From: Mercenaria mercenaria
Lineage: Eukaryota; Mollusca; Bivalvia; Venerida; Veneridae
Reading direction: 5' to 3'
Assembly (NCBI RefSeq): GCF_021730395.1
Contig: NW_026463321.1
Span: forward strand, 1 to 64,000
Length of the DNA stretch: 64,000 bases
Part shown: positions 34,196 through 47,100 of the stretch, one piece after another
How positions within the stretch are numbered: the first letter of the stretch is position 1
Layout: each line of letters starts with the position of its first letter
The notes under the pieces: model-generated
Database searches by the model: none
What the model was told of the DNA's origin: nothing
What the model saw: only the letters and a program-made list of their open reading frames with translations
Made by a program: the position numbers and the translations under genes

Positions 34196-35079
34196 CTTTA
34201 GACAAAGTAGGCTCCTTAAATATTTATCGCGTAAAATACTTTTTGTGTAATCAAAAGAGAGCGGATATGTTTTTAATACATTTATGATGACAAACAAAAA
34301 ACGGCAGCCTCCCCAAACCGCAACTCACAGCAGGACATGCACGCACACAATTCATGGTTCGCGTCTAACCTAACTCTTAATTCCCATTTTGTACTTAAAT
34401 CCCACTTTTTGCTAAAATCACTGGACTGTGTAAAACAAGTGAAAATCTAAACACGAAACTGCAACACAGGCATGTCATGTAAAACACAAAAATTGTATTA
34501 TATATAAAAGCAAACCTTTAGACCCCAAAACGCATACATTCAATGCACACAGTTAAAAGATAAACACAACTATGGGCCTGAATAAATAATCCATAACACA
34601 ATTATCAAAACAGCTTAGTCTTAATTGGATTTAAAAACCTTCCTATCATAGAGTTCTGCACTTGTTCCTTCGGACACAATCAAAGAGGAAAGTGTAGATT
34701 CCAACTAAAACAAAAAACCCGTGCGAAAAAATATGCGCTAAATATAATTACATTACCTCTTTTGTCTCAGTATCGATGTTTTACTACTCCGTAACGACGT
34801 AATTGCACGGCCCATCAGGACCGGGCATATAGAGGTGGTTTAAGAATGTGCCATGGGTTCGGTTTTGACAATTTTTCCCTTCGAGTCATATTTTCTGTTA
34901 CAATTTCGTTTGGCACTCGAAAAGTGAATATTCCAACGTGTAATCGCAACAATAATGGAACTGATATTATTTGATACTGTTCCTTCTGGTTAATATTTAG
35001 CAATATTTGTAGAATTTGCATTATATTGAATCGGATTTGATCATTTTCAGCCTTTCAAGTTATACGCGTACAGCCATTC

Positions 35080-35089
35080 GCGCATGCGC
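35080..35089. promoter_or_regulatory. GCGCATGCGC palindrome (NRF1-like site)
   Basis: Perfect 10-bp palindrome between IRG-4 and IRG-5; see the similar sites at 16,771 and 55,497. Confidence 0.35.
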
Positions 35090-35204
35090 TGTGAAAACTA
35101 GATCTATGTCATTCTTTCTGTACATGTCAGTTTGACGTCCTTTTCTATTAAAAATATTTTGAAGTGGATTTACAAGGTAAGTTACCAACAATTTTTGTTT
35201 TTGG

Positions 35205-35695
35205 CAACATTGCATTTTGAGTGCCAATTCACATGCGTTGGTCTAAATTGTAGAATAAACCAAACTCCTAGCGAGTCACCCCAAGTGCCCAAGTGATGAC
35301 CTACTTACATGTACACTATCAATAGGAAACATAAATGAATAGCATGTTTTAGAAGACTTTTTGTTTAGTTACGCGTTTTGATAGGTTTGTAGAGGTGAGT
35401 TGCAGTCAAAGTAACATTTTTAATGCGTATAAATGTGAAGTTTTTGAAGACGGAATAGTGTAAACAATAGACCACGTTACGTTTGGCGCGAATTTACTAC
35501 ACATACATGTACATATGCTACTTTTGGCAGGTGGCGCTGTGTAAGGTTTTTCCAGTTATTAAACGAAGCTATTTATAAACATATCCCAATGTCCTGCAGT
35601 TACTGAAACATAAGGCATTTTAATTTGTTACTTTGAGACCGCCTCGGTGTCGGAGAGAATTTGTACATACAGTGATACTTCCTAATAATAAGAGG
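35205..35695 (+). repeat. ~480-bp direct repeat, left copy
   Basis: Shares AAATTGTAGAATAAACC, CCTAGCGAGTCACCC, TTGAAGACGGAATAGTGTAAAC, GCGAATTTACTACACAT, GGCAGGTGGCGCTG and GTCCTGCA with the right copy at 36,185-36,662, in order and with many substitutions. An old tandem-like pair or two insertions of one element. Confidence 0.75.
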
Positions 35696-36184
35696 CGCGA
35701 GGCAGTATAATAAAGAGATAGATAGTCGAACTGATCCGACGTACATCGATACAGTTTGTTTTATATTGTGACGGTCAAACTGAGGCTGCAAAGCCAAATG
35801 TCAGAAATTAAAAAAGCAGCCATTCAGCGACAATAAGCTTGTCTAAAGAGATAGATAAATGAACAGGTCTAGGATTTCATATGTTCTCTAAAATTATAGA
35901 TTGAAAAATCATGGATTGTCAATATATGTACTGTATATATTTTAAAACCTAGACCTGTTTCGCAGACATTCTGCCAATATGGATCACTCAGAATTTTCGG
36001 AAAATATGAAAAAAATAGTGATCAATCTGTTTGAAATTTTCCTATTTGTTTTATCTATGCATGTTATAACTGGAAGATATCCGGCCGTTTTAACCTGTGA
36101 TTTTTGATTTCATAAAACAAGTCATTAAAGCCAAAGAAGTAACTTAAGGCTAGTCCAATGACAAAACATACAGGTTTTAAGTTT

Positions 36185-36662
36185 TTAGTGCATTTTTAGT
36201 GCCAGTTGAATATTCACGTGTGGAACTAAATTGTAGAATAAACCAAAGTCCTAGCAAGTCACCCAAAGTGATGACATAGTTTAATATTAAATAAATAACA
36301 TGGATTTTGCAAAAGTTTATAGAGGTGAGTTGCAGTCAGAGTAGCATTTTGATGCAAGTTTTTTAATTTTTATGAGTATAAATTTGAAGTTTTTTGAAGA
36401 CGGAAAAGTGTAAACAATAGATTATGTGACTTATGGTGCGAATTTACTACACATGTACATATGTTACACTCGGCAGGTGGCGCTGTTCAAGGTTTTTCCA
36501 ATTATTAAAGCGAGCTATTTTTAAACATATTCCAACGTCCTGCACAAGGGGGCATTTCATTTTATTATAAGGTCCAATGATAGTCCAGATAATGGGTGAT
36601 TTGAGACCTCGTGATAAATTTTGACTCTCATTCTTCTGGTACATATTTCCTGATGATAAATA
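36185..36662 (+). repeat. ~480-bp direct repeat, right copy
   Basis: Diverged partner of 35,205-35,695, about 980 bp downstream. Keeps the GGCAGGTGGCGCTG block at 36,472-36,485. Confidence 0.75.
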
Positions 36663-37474
36663 ACAACCACTACTTTTCTGCTAGTTTTGATTACAAAACG
36701 AAAATTGTGTTTTGGACACTTGTATGTGTATGGATTACGAATCAATTGTGCTTTTGACATAGAATTTAAATGATGAAGATTTATAGGGTATTAAAGTCAA
36801 TGTCCTAGATTATGACACTATTACATGTTATAGGTTTTTCTGCAAAAGAGACCGCAGCTAATTGCATATTTTGTGCTACATTTATTTATTTGAAGATTTC
36901 CCTAGTTTTTAACAACTGCCCCGACCTCCCAGTTATGATCAGAAATTGATTGTTGGGAGTATTTCCATAGATATAGATTTATAAAGAGATTACATACCCA
37001 TTCAATAAAAAATGAAAATGTAATTTTAGTCCCATTCATATACATGATACTTTCACTTTGAAAAACAGTGTATGATTTCCAATCTGCACATTTTCCTGTC
37101 TTAAAAATCATATAGTATTTAAGATACCCTATATGACTACAATATAGCTAGTACAAAAAACATTTTGTTTCCAGTAACATGCTAAAGAAAAATAGGTAGG
37201 TAGGTCAGGTATATTTTTTTTTATTTCATTATTAAGTGGGACCTTTCGGAAACTATTTTTTTTGTGTACAAAAAAATACGAATAAGGGGGTTATTCCTTT
37301 AGAGCATCAGTAACAGGGATATAAATAAACAATTGGATTTTCCTAATAACATTCCTTATCCACAGTTTTATCTGAAGATCTAATATATCGTCTCTAGGTC
37401 ACAGGTGTTATAATTTTGTTCATGAATTTCTGTATTATACCAAACAGAAATATAGTTTTTCTTTCACAAAAGGC

Positions 37475-38651
37475 ATGGATGCAAGAAATAAGAGATGGAA
37501 ATCTTATATAGAGGAAAAAATAGAGGACTACAAGTCTGCATTTAGACAAAAAGGTATTACAGGACTCAGTGAAGCTATATGTGAAGAATTAAACGCCTGG
37601 AAGAATGAGCCAGTCAACATTGCAGTCACAGGTGCGTCTGGGGCTGGTAAGTCGTCACTAATCAATGCAATACTTGGACTTTCCGCGGAGGACGACAGAG
37701 CAGCAGCAGTAGGATGCACCGAAACAACCATGACTATTAAATCTTACAAACACCCGAGAAATAAAAGATTCATGATCTGGGATTTTCCAGGAGTAGGAAC
37801 AAAAAATTTCCCGAAAGAGTCTTATCTCACACTGACTAATTTTGGAAATTACGACTTTTACATTTTAGCATCATCAACGCGTTTTTATGATAATGATATA
37901 TGGCTTGCAAATACTATAGCAAAGATGGGTATACATTTTTATTTCGTCAGAACAAAATTTGGAAATAACGTTGAAAGTGAATGAAAAAAACAGAGGAGGA
38001 AGAAAAAATCAAAAGAAGATATAGAGAAGGATTTGAGAATGAAAATCTTTGAAGAATGCAAAACAAACTTAATGGAATTTGAATTTAGGAATAACATTTT
38101 TATTGTAGACAGCTATGAAACATACCATTATGACTTTATTGAACTTGGAAAAAGAATTATCAGAGATGCTTCCGAAATAAGTGAGAAGAAACAGACAGTC
38201 ATTATTCTTTCTCTGTCAGCAATGACAAAACCAACAATTGAAGAAAAGAAACATATTTTGCAGAAGAGAATATCACGAATTGCTCTACGCGCTGCATTTG
38301 CTCTTCGAATAAAAAGATCCGACGTGCGAATATTGATGGAAGAAGAAGCATTCTACAGGAACCAATTTAAACTCGACGCAGAATTGCTTGAAAAAGATGC
38401 CATGGCATCTAATATTCAGTCGCAGTTAACGGATTTAGAGCTTAAACTGCAAAGTACAGGAGGACAAACGACAGAGAATGAACATATTTTGAATGAAGTT
38501 AGAGAGTTTGATACCATTTTTGTTGCCATTTGTAAATATTGTTAAAACATACAAGCTGAGTAAATTGTGGCTGCGGAATACCCTTGAGAGCATAGTGGAC
38601 TCTGCAATAGTCGTGAACGAAGCTATGGTAAAGGGACTCGCACAGTCTTAA
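37475..38651 (+). pseudogene. IRG-5: IRG-like GTPase, family B, stop plus frameshift
   Basis: Near-identical to intact IRG-8. ATG at 37,475 follows an acceptor (CTTTCACAAAAG, then GC, then ATG). The GTPase part is whole: P-loop GASGAGKSS at 53-61, DFPG at 103-106, FVRTKFG at the G4 position. A substitution makes codon 170 a TGA (37,982-37,984) where IRG-8 has TGG, just after the GTPase core. One extra base near 38,495 shifts the frame close to the C-terminus. What could be made is a 169-residue GTPase core without the helical domain. Alternatively the copy is dead, since its twin is intact. Confidence 0.85.
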
Positions 38652-39380
38652 CCAGTGCAATCGGATCGCAAAACTCAAGAACATGTCTTCTATTGATGCC
38701 ATTATTATTCATTGTATTATCGTTTATGTGCTTTAGATTGTATTATGTAAGATAAATGATTTATTATCTGCTTCTGGTCTTCATTGACAATAGAGCGGAT
38801 CAGATCAGTAATATTCTTTACTTCTTAAAAAGACGTGGCGGCGACAGGTCATTGCAATACTAAGGTAGTACATAAAATCTTCGGAGCGTATTGTGGATTT
38901 TGATATTTCTGTCGTCAGCTCATACTATGATAGATAGAAATATTCTATATTTCTTTCTATATCCGAGGAGTATATTCTATACTGTCATATGCACTTAATG
39001 TACTTGTAAACGTCTACGACAGTTTAAGAAATCCCCTGTGTTTGTAAAATAATAATTTCTTGGTGTTCAAGTTACTTATAAAGTACGCAACTTACATACA
39101 AAATATAGACCTGTTTCGAAAGCGTAGCGAGCCGACACATTACAGTCAAACATAAATGGCATTGTAAGGTATGCTAACAGAAATTATGCATTTTATGTCG
39201 CACCCCGTCTGGCTCCGCCCTTAATTAAACTCACATTCTCAGAACGCAGTTATTGCTTTATGTCTTCTTTATATTGTTAATATCACAGTAATCTTTCAAT
39301 AGACACGTCTTCTGTTACAGTGTAAAGATTGTCCTAGTTTATTCAATTACTCACTTACATTGTCGCACGAAAAACGAAAC
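38652..39380. other. Non-coding stretch after IRG-5
   Basis: Aligns to 57,008-58,380 of unit 2, which carries an extra 456-bp element and an A-rich tract. No gene. Confidence 0.4.
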
Positions 39381-40060
39381 AGTACAAAAAATTCACCAAC
39401 ATATTTGTTACTTTTGTATCTGAATTGTCCTCGAAATCTTTTCATAATATTACTTTTATCATAACTGTTATCATTTGTTCTTTCGCCACTTATGAACAAA
39501 ACAATTCTGTTCGAAAAATATAATGTTTGTACAGTATGTTTTTCGCCTCATTTAATTGAATACAGTTATAGATTATAATCGTGAATATAGTATGTTCCAT
39601 TGAGAAAAAAATTCTTTTAATTTTTTTTTCGGGTGTCTTGCCTACGATTTAACCCGCATTTGTACTATGCCCCAAAGATAATGTGATGTTTACAAACACA
39701 ACTATATGAATAGATTAAATAAAGCATAAGGAATTCAACATTTTTGTAACTTGTCAAAATGTAAATATTGCTAGTTTTGTACCAATTACAAATTAGCTCA
39801 GAGGTAAAACATACTGTCTATGTTCAACAGATCTTTTGCCGTACAAGTTCTGAAAAATATTTCATGATTATTATGATTCGAACTCAAACAAAACGGTTTG
39901 ATAACTTGCTGTTGATATCTGCATTTTACCACATTGAGCTATTTTGCATACACTTGAAATTAATGTACAAGCAATATGACATCTTATTATCAATTATTAC
40001 GAAACAGTCGCGTCCTTGCGTTTTCTCTGGTCACGTTATCATAGTCTGACAATAGTTTTT
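39380..40060. repeat. Old paralogue of the flanks of the B-box/IRG gene
   Basis: 39,380-39,560 resembles 21,230-21,480 (GTTATCATTTG, TTGAACG/TTCGAAA, ATAATGTTTG, TTAATTGAA blocks) and 39,650-40,060 resembles 24,990-25,720 (TACTATGCCCCAA, AATTCAACATTTTTGTAA, TTGTACCAATTAC, TCACGTTATCAT). The gene itself is missing between them. Includes a shortened convergent tRNA-like pair at 39,789-39,948. Confidence 0.5.
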
Positions 40061-40989
40061 ATTGGCATATTTAGCGTAGTGACCGTGCAATCTTTATATG
40101 TAATTCGTAGAGGAAAGATCGCTTACAAAATAATCACTCCCACCCTGCCCTGATTCATATTATTGTAACTGTGTTGTTTTATTTCTGCTGTCAAGTTTAA
40201 TATTTTTCAGTTTCATAATACTGCACCATGCCACTTGACCTTTAGTTAGTATGTCGTACTCGCAAATGTACTGCTGCAACAACATGTCAGCTCGAGAATA
40301 CAAAACCAGTAATTGTAGAAATAAATTGTACATGACAGAAAATTAACTTATAATTAACATCATGTTTTGAAAATAAATTGTCCAATTCAGAATTTTATCT
40401 AACGTTGAACTACATATTCTGGAAATAAACTGTTCAATAAAAAATATTGAATATACGCATGGGCTTTCGTGCGCAAAAAAATCGTGATATGTTTTCAACT
40501 TTTTTGAAAAGTGTGCCAGTGATTATTAAGTCAATTTATCAATAACCTAGTGAATTGTTTTATGGTGACGACTTTTATTTCCGGATAATTAAATCATAGG
40601 TCTTGTCCGAAGCACAGTATCTAAAGTTTTATTTTGCCATGTTGGTTTGGTATATATATAGTACGTGTTTATGAGCCAAAATTTTATAATGATCCTCAAA
40701 TTATTTGACATGTCCGATACTACTGCAGTATCTAAAATGCTCACCTTTTTGTAGCAGCATCTTCGCGCTCGACTGATCATCCTTATTATTGGTATTATAA
40801 GACAGGCGCCTAGTAATCGTTAAAGGGGCCTTCACCGTGTGGTCGGCCGTTCACCCTTTCCACTGATTGACTGTGTCTTATATAAACAGTTCTTTTATAA
40901 CCTGTCGGCCACACGATTATTATTGATAAGCCGAAGTCTTCTACATACTGTTGGTATTACTTGTGGATCATTTTGCTGTAAATCTTTAA

Positions 40990-41250
40990 TAGGTGGGCAT
41001 GTTGAAACAGACATAGTAGCCCCCACCCCCTCTTTCTCCCACTGTGTAATTCAAAGTCTGACGGGTAGCTCAGTCAGTTGTTGCGTGGAAGATTTTTTCA
41101 ATCTATTGTAACAGTTTCCTTAGCACCAGTGCCCGTACTCGTGTTGTAATTGATATAGATGAACTGTATATTTATCATACACAAATGATAAAAAAAATAA
41201 ACTCTTTATATACAAATCAAAAAGAGCTTGGGGCACTTTCTCAGCTTGCT
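40990..41250. other. Stretch private to unit 1 near the junction
   Basis: Absent from unit 2 (break near 59,975). Holds GACGGGTAGCTCAGTCAGTTG at 41,060, an A-box-like word of a tRNA-derived SINE, but no B box that I can support. Confidence 0.35.
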
Positions 41251-42308
41251 TTGGACTTTGCCTGTAATTTTGTCTTAACACGAATTCGTTCGGTCAAAAT
41301 GTATTTAATAAGTATATATAATTATACTTCTAGTTATCATTTCATTTCCGAGGGATCTCTAAGGATACACTTATTTATAGAAGTATCAATTTGAAAGTAA
41401 ATCAAATATTTAAATGACATTGAACTTTTGAAATTGCAAACATTCGACTTGATACTTAGCTAAACTACTAAACTAAAACCTGGTTATCAATATGTGCAAA
41501 CGCATGTCTAAGGTTCAAAAAATCACATGAGCTGTCCTTAGAGATAACATTACAGATAATAATAAGTTAACGACAGTTATGTACAGAGACGTTGTCCTTC
41601 AGATTTAAGTCATGTGCATTTGCGTCATAATAAAAAACTCAGCTGTTTTGAAATTGCTTCTAATATGATACATGTACCATCCTTATATATATTATCAGAA
41701 TATATTTAACATTTTAATCGTTAAACAGACAGTTTTTGTATTGTTATAGAAGTGTATAGAAGTGTTTTGTTTCAGGTCATTCAATACCGCACGTGCATCA
41801 TCTGACCAGAAAAGCATCAACATGTTTGTTAATGTTCTATCTGTTTTGTCCTCGAAACCTTTACATGATTATTTTTTATTAAACCTGTTTTCAACTGTTC
41901 ATGTTATCATTTTGACACTTTTTTTTTGAACGGAGAAAAGTAAAGTTCGAAACAAAATAAATGTTTGCCGATTGGTTTAATTAAACGCAAATATAGAATT
42001 AACTCGTAAATGTATATGCAAAAATTCATACCTATAAAAAACAATTAATAAGTACGAAAATTACATTTTATGTCATAGATTTTAACCGTATTTCTGATAT
42101 TCATATTTGCAGTTGTTCTATCTATTTCCCTATCTTATGTGACAGCTTATGTCTCGTAGCAGATCGGACAAATACAAACGATCTATTCATTCAATATCAA
42201 GATAAAACTTAGGATCGACATTCCGTAAGATAGCTGAGATAGGTGCTTTTGTTCAAATGTGTAAACCTGAAGGTTTTATTTTGTGTTTACTTTACTATAA
42301 CAGGTGAA

Positions 42309-44665
42309 ATGGCGAACAGAGAAATATCAAATGATTTTAGCGCATCAATCACGTGTGATTCTGATTTTATAACTGAAATGTTTGCGAGTCATGCAAAAAA
42401 AGACAACGAGTATTCAAAAGCGGAAGATTTTGTGTTGATTGTGTAGAATATTTCTGTGCAAAATGTATGAAATTTCATAAAACGATTTCTTCCTCATCAT
42501 GTACATCAAGATCAGTTAACAATGCCACAGACTTTTGCCTTGAAACGTGTGAGATACATTCTACGGAGATAATAAGTTTTTCTGTAAAGCTTGTAGCAGC
42601 TTTGCCTGCTCAAAATGCAAAAGTGATCTTCACCAAAACTGCAGGACCGTACATGTGCCTGAAATAGTACGGAATATTGAAAAAAGCACCAACTTTCAAT
42701 TATTTAAAAGCAAACTTATTCAATGTGAAAAAGAACTCAAAAACGTAACTGAATCATTGGTACAAACAAAACATTCAGAGGTAGAAAAGTGTTGCAATCA
42801 TGCGAAATCAGCAATTAAAGCTCAAAGAGAAGAAATGAATAAAAAATTCGATGTCCTTGAAATGAATATTGAAAAAAGTATCTATAAAATCAGAACTGAT
42901 GACGCCAAGCAGCTGGACGATTTAACAGATAAATATGATGAACAGAAATCGAAATGCGAGTCTTTGAGACGTAACGTGGAAATATGCAAACAACAGAACA
43001 GCGGAGCAAACTCTTCATTACCATGGAGAATTCTAAGAATGTTGTGGAACAATTTGAAAAAAGTATTATAGAAATTGAAAATTGTAGTAAAGTGCGAAAC
43101 TACGTCTATAATCCAAACAGGTATCTTCAGGCAGTAATAGAAGACTGTGATGAAATGGATCTGTCATCGATTTAGAACGTGTAGAGGTTGGTTTCAACAA
43201 TGCATATACTTTTGACGATATACATACATGTATCTGTACATTTCTCTAAGATTAAATTTAATGCAGCAAGAACTTTAAATATAACGTTGATGCATTAACA
43301 ATATGGCCAAAATCACGACAACAGTAAAATAGATGATAGCAATTACGTCAACAAATAAATGAAGCTTTACTTAAGTTTTGAATAATGAAAATATGTTCCC
43401 CTATGATAAGAGATAAGATTAATAAAAATGCATATATGTAAATTAAAAGTATCATTTTGTTTTTATACTTGGTTTCCTTTCCCTTTACTCTGAATGAAAA
43501 TAATATACGTTCAGTTTTTGTTAGAAAACGTTGTATCTTTTTCAGTCTGTCAAAATACATAGATCTGGAGAGGTTTACAACACACACAAGAACGATTTGT
43601 TCAAGAGTGCGTTACAGAGCTGTGGCAAAAATAAAACTAGTGATTTGCTGCAAGACGAAATTAATGCGTGGAGATCAGAAACCGTAAACATAGCAGTTAT
43701 GGTTGTTCTGGTGCTGGCAAATCAACTTTATAAATAGTATGTGTGAATTTGACGCTGAAGATACCTCTGCTGCAAAAGTTGGATTGACTGAAACGACCAC
43801 CGCTATTACTCCATATTCACTCCGTAGAAATAAATACGTTACTCTTTGGATTTTCCTGGGGTTGGAACAGGAAAGTTTACTAAGAAAATGTATTTAGACC
43901 TAATTGACTTTAAAAAGTTTGATTTTTTTATAGTGGTTGTTTCATCGCGTTTGACAGAGATTGATTTGTGGTTAATGCAAGAAATTGAACATCGTGACAA
44001 AACCCTGTATCTGCTTCGAAGTCATTTCGATTGCGATATAGAAAATCTTAGGCGAAAAAAAAGATGCCCGAATAATGTTGATATAAAAACTCTCAAAACA
44101 CAGATGGTATCTACATACAAGGACGTCTTAAAGGATTTTAAAAGCAAAGACAATATTTTCCTCATTGATAGCTTCGCATTTAACCATTATGACTACGAGA
44201 GGTTGAAAAAGCGCTCACCTGCCGATGCCGCCCAAATCAGTAAAAGTAAAGCACATGCAATTATCTTTGCCTTGCCAATTACAACGGAATATGCGAAGGC
44301 GTAAAAACTGCCAAGCATGAAAACAGATTATCTCATAAGGCGTTACATGCAGCGTACAGTCTTCCTTCTGATGTAGCAGTTGCACAATCTTTGATAGAAG
44401 AGAAAGAACTATACATCAGTCAGTTGTCTCTCCGTACGCATCACAGCTTGATTTAAACTTAGACGTTTCAAAAGTAAAAGGCGAGTTGTTAGACTTGGAA
44501 AAAAGACTGTATCACACACAAGTTCATTCGGCAGTAGATGAACTGTTCGAACAATGTGACAAGACAACACAATTTCTGCTTCCTCTTTTTGATATCGTTC
44601 ATGTGTATACCATTTGTAGGGTCTGGTTAAAGAACAGTCTTGGGAGTGTGTTGTTACGTTCATAG
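42309..44665 (+). pseudogene. IRG-6: second copy of the B-box/IRG gene, many one-base indels
   Basis: Same layout as IRG-3: acceptor before the ATG, two B-boxes, coiled coil, donor GAG|GTTGGT at 43,186/43,187, acceptor at 43,545, GTPase exon to TAG at 44,663-44,665. Compared with IRG-3 the reading frame changes more than a dozen times, nearly always by loss or gain of one base in a short run (for example TTTT to TTT at about 42,380, GGG to GG at about 44,298). The P-loop exon is hit near 43,700. Substitutions are fewer than indels, unlike neutral decay, so sequence error is as likely as pseudogenisation. This copy keeps six A where IRG-3 has five, so the coiled coil reads through here. Confidence 0.75.
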
Positions 44666-45199
44666 TCAATGTAGATTTGTTTGTCTATAATAACAAACAT
44701 TTTACTATTTAAAAAAAAAACAACAAACAGATCGTACTTAATTTTTGTGTTAGATTTTATAGAATGTAATATAAAAAGTGAATAAAATGTAATTAGAATT
44801 TTTCACCTCAGTAGGCGTACATGCAGTAACCTTTTTCATTTGGAAATTTAACGTAAGCTATTCTAACATAAGATCAGACACACCGTATGAGAAAAATAGA
44901 TAAGAAAACACTTGTAACTTGTAAGACTGAACAATTCATAATATGTGAAGATAGATATGATAGAAAAAAGATATTCGATGGAATAAAGTAACTTTGACAT
45001 GTAACAGAAACAGCAATGCAAAGGTGCTTCTGATATAAGCACTTCATCAAATAACCATTTGGATCTGCGCGATTAGCCCGTAGCCGTGACATTGCATATA
45101 AAGCAAAATAATGTTAGTACATATACCATCGTATACACTTGTTTTTCGTTTCGGTATGTGAAAACCTAACTTATTAGTTCCAAAACATATAATATATAA

Positions 45200-45520
45200 T
45201 ATAGTAGTCGCAACTTGACCGCGATGTTTGACCTTAGGCTGATTATTCATATTGATTATTTCATTGTAAAAGTAAGGGGTGCTTAGGGTAGCCGTGTATA
45301 TTTATATGGAATAAGTTTGTACATATTTCAGTATCAAAGTATGTATACGTACATTTGATGAGTTAAAACTTTCCGATACACTATTTTATATTCATACAAA
45401 TTTATGTTTCCATTTTCTCGTGCAGCTCGTGTTTTACTTACACTCCTTTTCAAAATAGGTTGTGCCTCATTATTGATTATAATACAAAGGTCAACCATCG
45501 GGTCAAGTTGCGTCCACTAT
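45200..45520. mobile_element. MITE-like element, unit-2 copy of 24,674
   Basis: Same terminal inverted repeats. Four bases are missing at the right flank (ACTATGCC against ACTATACTATGCC in unit 1). Confidence 0.65.
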
Positions 45521-45640
45521 GCCCCAACGATAACTTGATATTTACAAACATGACTATAAATAGATTAAAATGGAACATGGGGAATTCAACATTTTTCTAA
45601 CATGTTACGATCTAAATATTTCTAGATTTTGTACCAATTA

Positions 45641-46072
45641 CGAATTAGCTCAGTGGTAAAGCATACTGTCTATGTTCAACAGATCATTGCCTTGGGGTTC
45701 GAAACTCAGCATAGACATTTAATTTTATTTCACTTTTGCTAAAAATTAAGATTCCTTCGTGAGCTCTGTGACAACACGACAGAGAGGTATCTAAAGGCGA
45801 TATGGCAGATTAGAATAGTTTATTTTATATAAAAAGATGATATTGATTAAATGCATGCACTTTAGCCATGCAAATAAAGAACATACTATTTGTGTTATAT
45901 AAAGACATATATACAAATACAAACCATCAAAGAAAGAAACAAATTACGGAACAAAAATGAAAACGAATAGGAAAAAAATCTGAAAAAAAACCCTCATGAG
46001 GATTCGAACCCACAAAAACGATTCGCTTATATCCATTCTTGTCTGCATTTTACCCAACTGAGCTATGTTGCC
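45641..46072. repeat. Convergent tRNA-like pair, unit-2 copy
   Basis: Left member 45,641-45,715 on plus, right member 45,993-46,072 on minus, as at 25,121-25,560. Confidence 0.45.
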
Positions 46073-46673
46073 ATATACGTAGTGGATATTTAAAATATAA
46101 GAAATGGTAATATTTGCTTGTCAAGAAATGCGCAGGCATTATGAATTGTTATTTCATCAGTTATCATGAATTAGACTCTCCTCCTCGCATTTCGCCGGAA
46201 TCACGTTATCATTGGGGATTATAACACTTATTCCCGATGTGTTTTAATGAGATACTTAAACAAAAAGCATTACTAACAAATGAATTGTTGTTGCAATTGA
46301 TCATCGGTTACCTTCAAAATATGAACATTGTAAGTACGAATATTGCTTCTTATTACATACCTAAAATTATTTTCCGTTGAGTTTCAATGGACCGCGATCA
46401 TGCAATATTTTTCCATATTGATGTGCAACGCTTTCATATCGGACGTGGAATGTTTTGTTAACGTTGTAATGGAAAGAATCGCGTGTCGTACAAGGCGACT
46501 ACGCGCACGTTACGACAATAAATTTACGTCATTTTCGCGGAAAAACTAATGTGCGTCAGTTTGATTTGTTAATTACATTTTCGGAGAAATTCTTTTCGTT
46601 TTATTTTCCTGTCTTTCGTTACAGAACGTTTAATTTAGACATAAATTAATTATTTGATAGTGGGTATGTAATA

Positions 46674-46801
46674 AAAAGGTTATCGGCTTTTGTATGTAGA
46701 TATTGCACTCTTCTTTCATGGATAATATTGCGCTCCTAAATTCGCGCAATATTACCGCTGCAGAACTCGTGCATATATCCACATACAAATCTAATAACCT
46801 A
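46674..46801. repeat. Foldback hairpin element, unit-2 copy
   Basis: Same palindrome as 26,158-26,284 with one extra T in an arm. Confidence 0.7.
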
Positions 46802-46959
46802 TAGACATTGCGAATAGCTCAAATTAATTCAAGAATAACGTTACTTCATCAATTGTCAAAACAGCAGTCTTTAAGTGACTTGTGGCGGGCACTACTTTGA
46901 CTAACTTATGTTATGCTTCGGGGCCCTTTTTGGATCATGAAGACATTTATTTTTACTGT

Positions 46960-47100
46960 AATATAATTCCGCTTAAGCCGTTGCTAGAGGCCTGAGAGGT
47001 GTTACACATTCCGTTACTGTTCATAAACAGACTCAAACAAACCGGGTCTGATATTATGTTGTTTGGTTGCGTTCTATGCTTCCAAAAGATCCTTTCACAT
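46960..47100 (-). repeat. Dispersed ~150-bp repeat, unit-2 copy
   Basis: Same as 26,440-26,580. Confidence 0.5.

Larger units (their letters stand above)
34805..37324. other. 2.5-kb block private to unit 1
   Basis: Unit 2 has about 230 unrelated bases (55,452-55,681) at this place. The block holds two diverged direct repeats (35,205-35,695 and 36,185-36,662) and no gene. Either an insertion in unit 1 or a replacement in unit 2. Confidence 0.6.
33232..37474. promoter_or_regulatory. Divergent intergenic region of IRG-4 and IRG-5
   Basis: Homologous to 53,891-55,831 at both ends, with 2.5 kb of private sequence at 34,805-37,324. Acceptors lie next to both start codons. It contains a SINE at 34,003-34,195, a GCGCATGCGC palindrome at 35,080 and a pair of direct repeats. 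The promoters must lie here but cannot be placed. Confidence 0.45.
20857..41378 (+). repeat. Tandem segmental duplication, unit 1
   Basis: Direct copy of 41,379-60,091 in the same order: B-box/IRG gene, inverted-repeat element, paired tRNA-like sequences, foldback, truncated LINE, divergent IRG pair, downstream tract. Homology starts at AGAAGTATCAATTTG in both units and ends at CGAGGGATCTCT (41,360 and 60,091); 18 bases at the junction belong to neither. Private to unit 1: about 2.5 kb at 34,805-37,324, about 100 bp near 27,065-27,170 and about 250 bp near 40,990-41,250. Confidence 0.85.

Noticed and set aside
34805-37324. Retrovirus-like or LTR origin of the unit-1 block with two direct repeats
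   Set aside because: The repeats are diverged, lack TG...CA ends, and no capsid, protease, polymerase or primer-binding site lies between them.
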